From an uncultured Opitutales bacterium (lineage in GTDB: Bacteria > Verrucomicrobiota > Verrucomicrobiia > Opitutales > UBA2995), in assembly GCA_937920335.1 (NCBI GenBank), contig CALGUT010000770.1, positions 1 to 10,390 on the forward strand: a DNA stretch of 10,390 bases, written 5' to 3'. Positions 7,801 to 10,390 of this stretch are shown here, piece after piece. A program made the position numbers and the translations under genes. Numbering within the stretch: position 1 is the first letter of the stretch; every line of letters begins with the position of its first letter. The notes beneath the pieces were generated by a model that worked only from the letters and a program-made list of their open reading frames with translations, was not told the origin of the DNA and made no database searches.

Positions 7801-9207
7801 ATGTCGATATCCCGCAGAAACTTCGTTAAGACCGCAGCAACCGCTTCCGTTGCACTTTCGTTCCCAACGATCGTTCCCCGCCACGTACTCGGGGGAGCCA
7901 ACTTCGTCGCACCCAGCGAGAAGGTCAACGTGGGTATCATCGGCTGCGGAGGCCAGGGACAACACAACATGCGTCAGCTACTTCTCCTGGACGATGTGCA
8001 AGTGACAGCCATCGCTGATCCAGCGGAGTATTGGAACCTCAATTCCTTTTATTACCGGGATATCGCCGGGCGGGGGCCCGTCAAAGATGAGATCGAAGAA
8101 CACTACCAGCAAAAGACACCCAACTTTAAAGTCGCCGAATATGTAGAGTTTCGCGAGATGCTGGAAAAAGAAACCGCTCTCGACGCGATTCTCTGCGCAA
8201 CCCCGGATCACACCCACGCATTTGTCGCATCCAATGCTATGCGAGCCGGCAAACACGTCTACGTTGAAAAACCCATGGCTCACAACCTGTGGGAAAACCG
8301 TAAGCTGGCCGAAATTGCCAAAGAAACCGGCGTCGCCACGCAAATGGGTAATATGGGGCATAGCTCCGAAGGTATTCGCCAAGTCGTTGAGCTCTTAAGA
8401 GCCGAAGCCATTGGAACGGTCAAAGAAACCCACTCCTGGTGCCACGCCACACGCTGGACCAACGGCCTAAAGGGACTACCGCTCGGAAGTACTATCCCAC
8501 AGCCCAATTTTGACTGGGATCTCTGGCTCGGTCCCCGCGAGGAAATTCCCTACCATCAAGATTATACCCCGGTTACCTGGCGCGATTTCTGGCGCTTTGG
8601 CTGCGGAGCGATTGGTGATTTCGCCTGCCACGACATGGATGCCACCGTCTGGGCTTACGACCTGAAAACACCCGATTCCGTTCAGGTATATCCTATCGGC
8701 CAAAGCAACGATGAGATAGCCCCTCACGGTGAGCTCGGCTACTTCGACTTCAAAGCCCAGGGAAAGCAAAAGGAGATCAAGATCAACTGGTATGCCGGCG
8801 CAGGTCGCCCCGATCACCACGAATCATTCCCGGAAAACTTTCAACTGTCCAATCGTGGTCTTCTCTTCGAAGGAACCAAAGGCACCATCCAAAGTGACGG
8901 AGCCGGTGGAGGGCCCCGGATATTCCCGCAAGAGCTTAGAGGTTCCATCGATCGCCCGGAAAAGACGATTCGCAGAGTCAGTGGGCATCATAGCGACTGG
9001 ATAGAAGCTATCAAAGGCGGATCTGCTGCCAGTGCCAATTTTGAATACTCATCACGCCTGACCGAAATCGCTCTCCTGGGAGTCCTTTCAGTCAGAATGG
9101 GTGGAGCCAAGATCAAATGGGATCCTGAAAACATGAAAGCTATTGGCCTCCCGGACGCAGACCGTTTTATCAAAGAATCCGTCCGTAAGGGCTGGGAAGT
9201 TGTTTAA
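7801..9207 (+). CDS. Tat-exported Gfo/Idh/MocA-family oxidoreductase (second of pair)
   Basis: A 468-residue Gfo/Idh/MocA protein with a near-perfect twin-arginine motif, SRRNFVK at 4-10, and a signal ending near residue 32. The nucleotide-binding turn is VGIIGCGGQG (44-53), with acidic Asp73 after the second strand. EKP lies at 156-158 (Lys157), and GDFACHDMD at 272-280 supplies the probable catalytic His277 and Asp280. Only clear family motifs are shared with the preceding gene, so the two are divergent paralogues and not a recent duplication. A Rossmann-region insertion, EYWNLNSFYYRDI (about 76-88), is absent from the first protein. It starts 13 nt after its neighbour's stop and has no visible Shine-Dalgarno. 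Such proteins are often annotated as inositol or glucose-fructose dehydrogenases, but an exported glycosidase-like (GH109-type) or other sugar-modifying role cannot be excluded. Confidence 0.93.
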   Translation: MSISRRNFVKTAATASVALSFPTIVPRHVLGGANFVAPSEKVNVGIIGCGGQGQHNMRQLLLLDDVQVTAIADPAEYWNLNSFYYRDIAGRGPVKDEIEEHYQQKTPNFKVAEYVEFREMLEKETALDAILCATPDHTHAFVASNAMRAGKHVYVEKPMAHNLWENRKLAEIAKETGVATQMGNMGHSSEGIRQVVELLRAEAIGTVKETHSWCHATRWTNGLKGLPLGSTIPQPNFDWDLWLGPREEIPYHQDYTPVTWRDFWRFGCGAIGDFACHDMDATVWAYDLKTPDSVQVYPIGQSNDEIAPHGELGYFDFKAQGKQKEIKINWYAGAGRPDHHESFPENFQLSNRGLLFEGTKGTIQSDGAGGGPRIFPQELRGSIDRPEKTIRRVSGHHSDWIEAIKGGSAASANFEYSSRLTEIALLGVLSVRMGGAKIKWDPENMKAIGLPDADRFIKESVRKGWEVV

Positions 9208-9246
9208 GCTCAGATCCTCTTCCTTTGGAATGCGTCTAACTGTCCT

Positions 9247-10390
9247 ATGCTAAGGAGTGACTCCGAAAGTAATCTATTAGCCAGAAAACCGGGTTTAGGT
9301 CCCCTAAGCTACGAGTGTAATTTTCGTATTCGAATATTACTTACATTCATTAACATTTGGTCAATCGGATTCCTACTGAGCCTATCTGCAGAGGATCGTC
9401 CCAACGTTCTTTGGATAGTTTTTGAGGATATCAGTCGCGACCTTGGTTGTTACGGTGACACCTATGCCATCTCTCCGCATATTGACCAGTTGGCAGAAGA
9501 AGGTGTGCTTTACACCCGGGCTTGGTCTAACGCAGGCATGTGCGCTCCCGCTCGAGCGACCTTGATCACGGGCATGTATCCCCCATCTACCGGAGCCATG
9601 AATATGCGTTCGGAAGTCACCCTCCCGGATCACATCCGAGGGTATCCCGAGTATTTGCGCAAGGCCGGTTACTACTGCAGTAACCACGTTAAAACCGACT
9701 ACAACTGGATCCAGCCGGATGAGACCTGGGACGTCATTGACAACGATTGGAAAACCAAGGGCTGGACCAATCGAAAACCTGGTCAGCCGTTTTTCTCCGT
9801 CGTAAACATCACGGATACCCACAGTTCGCAACTCTACTACCGCGGTGAGGAGCGCTACCAAAAACGCCTCGAACGCCTGACTCCTGATGAGATTCATAAC
9901 CCCGATCACGCGCCGGTCCCACCTTACTACCCGAACACACCTGAAGTTCGAACCGATATAGCGCGATATTATGACAATATCACCTATGCCGATAAACTCG
10001 TGGGAGATATCCTGGCAAAGCTCGAAGCCGATGGTCTCGCCGATGAAACGATCGTCTTCTATTACTCGGATCACGGACGCGGGATGCCCCGCAGCAAGGG
10101 TTGGCTCTTCCAATCGTCGCTTCGGGTCCCCTTGGTCATTCGTTTTCCCGAAAAATACCGCCACCTCGCACCGAGTAGCCCCGGAACCCAATCGGACCGC
10201 ATGGTCAGTTTTGTTGATTTCGCCCCCACTCTTCTGAGCCTGGCCGGTGTCGATATTCCAAAGCACATGCAGGGCAAAGCATTTCTCGGGGCTCAGCAAA
10301 CCCCACCCCGAGACCTCATGTTTGCTTACCGCGATCGTATGGATGAAAGGATCGACCTCATCCGGGCCGTGTGGGACGGAAAGTATAAAT
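9247..10390 (+). CDS. Secreted sulfatase, heparan-N-sulfatase-like, partial at right edge
   Basis: The 5' part (381 codons) of a formylglycine-type sulfatase that continues beyond the window. The core opens RPNVLWIVFEDIS, giving metal ligands Glu60-Asp61 in place of the more common Asp-Asp, as is frequent in this subgroup. CAPAR at 99-103 is the maturation motif, with Cys99 as the formylglycine precursor, followed by TLITGMYPPSTGAMNMRS, which resembles heparan-N-sulfatase-like bacterial enzymes. DTH is at 190-192 and YSDHGRGMPRSKGW at 273-286 (Asp275, His276, Lys284). ATG 9247 is the only ATG, GTG or TTG in frame between the upstream stop and the core. It gives an unusually long, polar 27-residue leader before the hydrophobic signal segment (about 30-48, ending LSA). 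It follows the second oxidoreductase by 39 nt on the same strand, so co-transcription is likely. Substrate not determinable. Confidence 0.9.
   Translation, partial: MLRSDSESNLLARKPGLGPLSYECNFRIRILLTFINIWSIGFLLSLSAEDRPNVLWIVFEDISRDLGCYGDTYAISPHIDQLAEEGVLYTRAWSNAGMCAPARATLITGMYPPSTGAMNMRSEVTLPDHIRGYPEYLRKAGYYCSNHVKTDYNWIQPDETWDVIDNDWKTKGWTNRKPGQPFFSVVNITDTHSSQLYYRGEERYQKRLERLTPDEIHNPDHAPVPPYYPNTPEVRTDIARYYDNITYADKLVGDILAKLEADGLADETIVFYYSDHGRGMPRSKGWLFQSSLRVPLVIRFPEKYRHLAPSSPGTQSDRMVSFVDFAPTLLSLAGVDIPKHMQGKAFLGAQQTPPRDLMFAYRDRMDERIDLIRAVWDGKYK

Noticed and set aside
9208..9246. Possible terminator between the second oxidoreductase and the right sulfatase
   Set aside because: The 39-nt gap has no GC-rich stem followed by T-run; the genes are more likely co-transcribed.
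9382..10299. Open frame of 305 codons on the minus strand
   Set aside because: It is fully antisense to the sulfatase, which has complete family motifs on the plus strand; the minus-strand translation shows no recognisable domain or signal.
1..10390. tRNA, rRNA, CRISPR, IS elements or att sites
   Set aside because: No cloverleaf-like, rRNA-like, spaced-repeat or transposase sequence was seen on either strand.

Overview
The window looks like chromosomal DNA from a (probably marine) member of the Planctomycetota-Verrucomicrobiota-Lentisphaerota group, most likely Verrucomicrobiota. This is inferred from gene content, not from a marker gene. The clues are a paired DUF1592-type (Planctomycete-cytochrome) protein and Tat-exported DUF1552 protein, two formylglycine-type sulfatases, two Tat-exported Gfo/Idh/MocA oxidoreductases, and a secreted esterase with a short N-terminal 'DLxxW...FFxV' beta domain of a kind common in verrucomicrobial secreted proteins. 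Most genes lack a recognisable Shine-Dalgarno sequence.

Layout. Positions 5013 down to 25 (minus strand) hold a tight three-gene operon: DUF1592-family cytochrome-like protein, DUF1552 protein (1-nt gap), then an iduronate-2-sulfatase-like sulfatase (11-nt gap, TTG start, RBS overlapping the upstream stop). Positions 6171 down to 5218 (minus) hold a secreted alpha/beta-hydrolase esterase interrupted by one in-frame amber codon. A 296-nt divergent intergenic region (6172-6467) carries palindromes and a weak promoter candidate. Positions 6468-10390 (plus) hold two consecutive Tat-exported Gfo/Idh/MocA proteins (13-nt gap) and, 39 nt later, a second sulfatase of the heparan-N-sulfatase-like type that runs off the right edge.

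How the genes may work together (inference). All seven products carry an apparent export signal: three Tat, the rest Sec or lipoprotein-like. Sulfatases, an esterase and sugar-type oxidoreductases together suggest processing of a sulfated, possibly acylated glycan in the periplasm or at the cell surface. The DUF1592/DUF1552 pair has no established function; its co-transcription with a sulfatase is the most suggestive association here. No RNA genes, CRISPR arrays, insertion sequences or att sites were seen.

Points deserving a second look are the amber-interrupted esterase, the DUF1592 protein that keeps only the two ends of an extra N-terminal cytochrome-like domain, the variant HxxSHH region of the DUF1552 protein, and the palindrome cluster ahead of the oxidoreductase operon.
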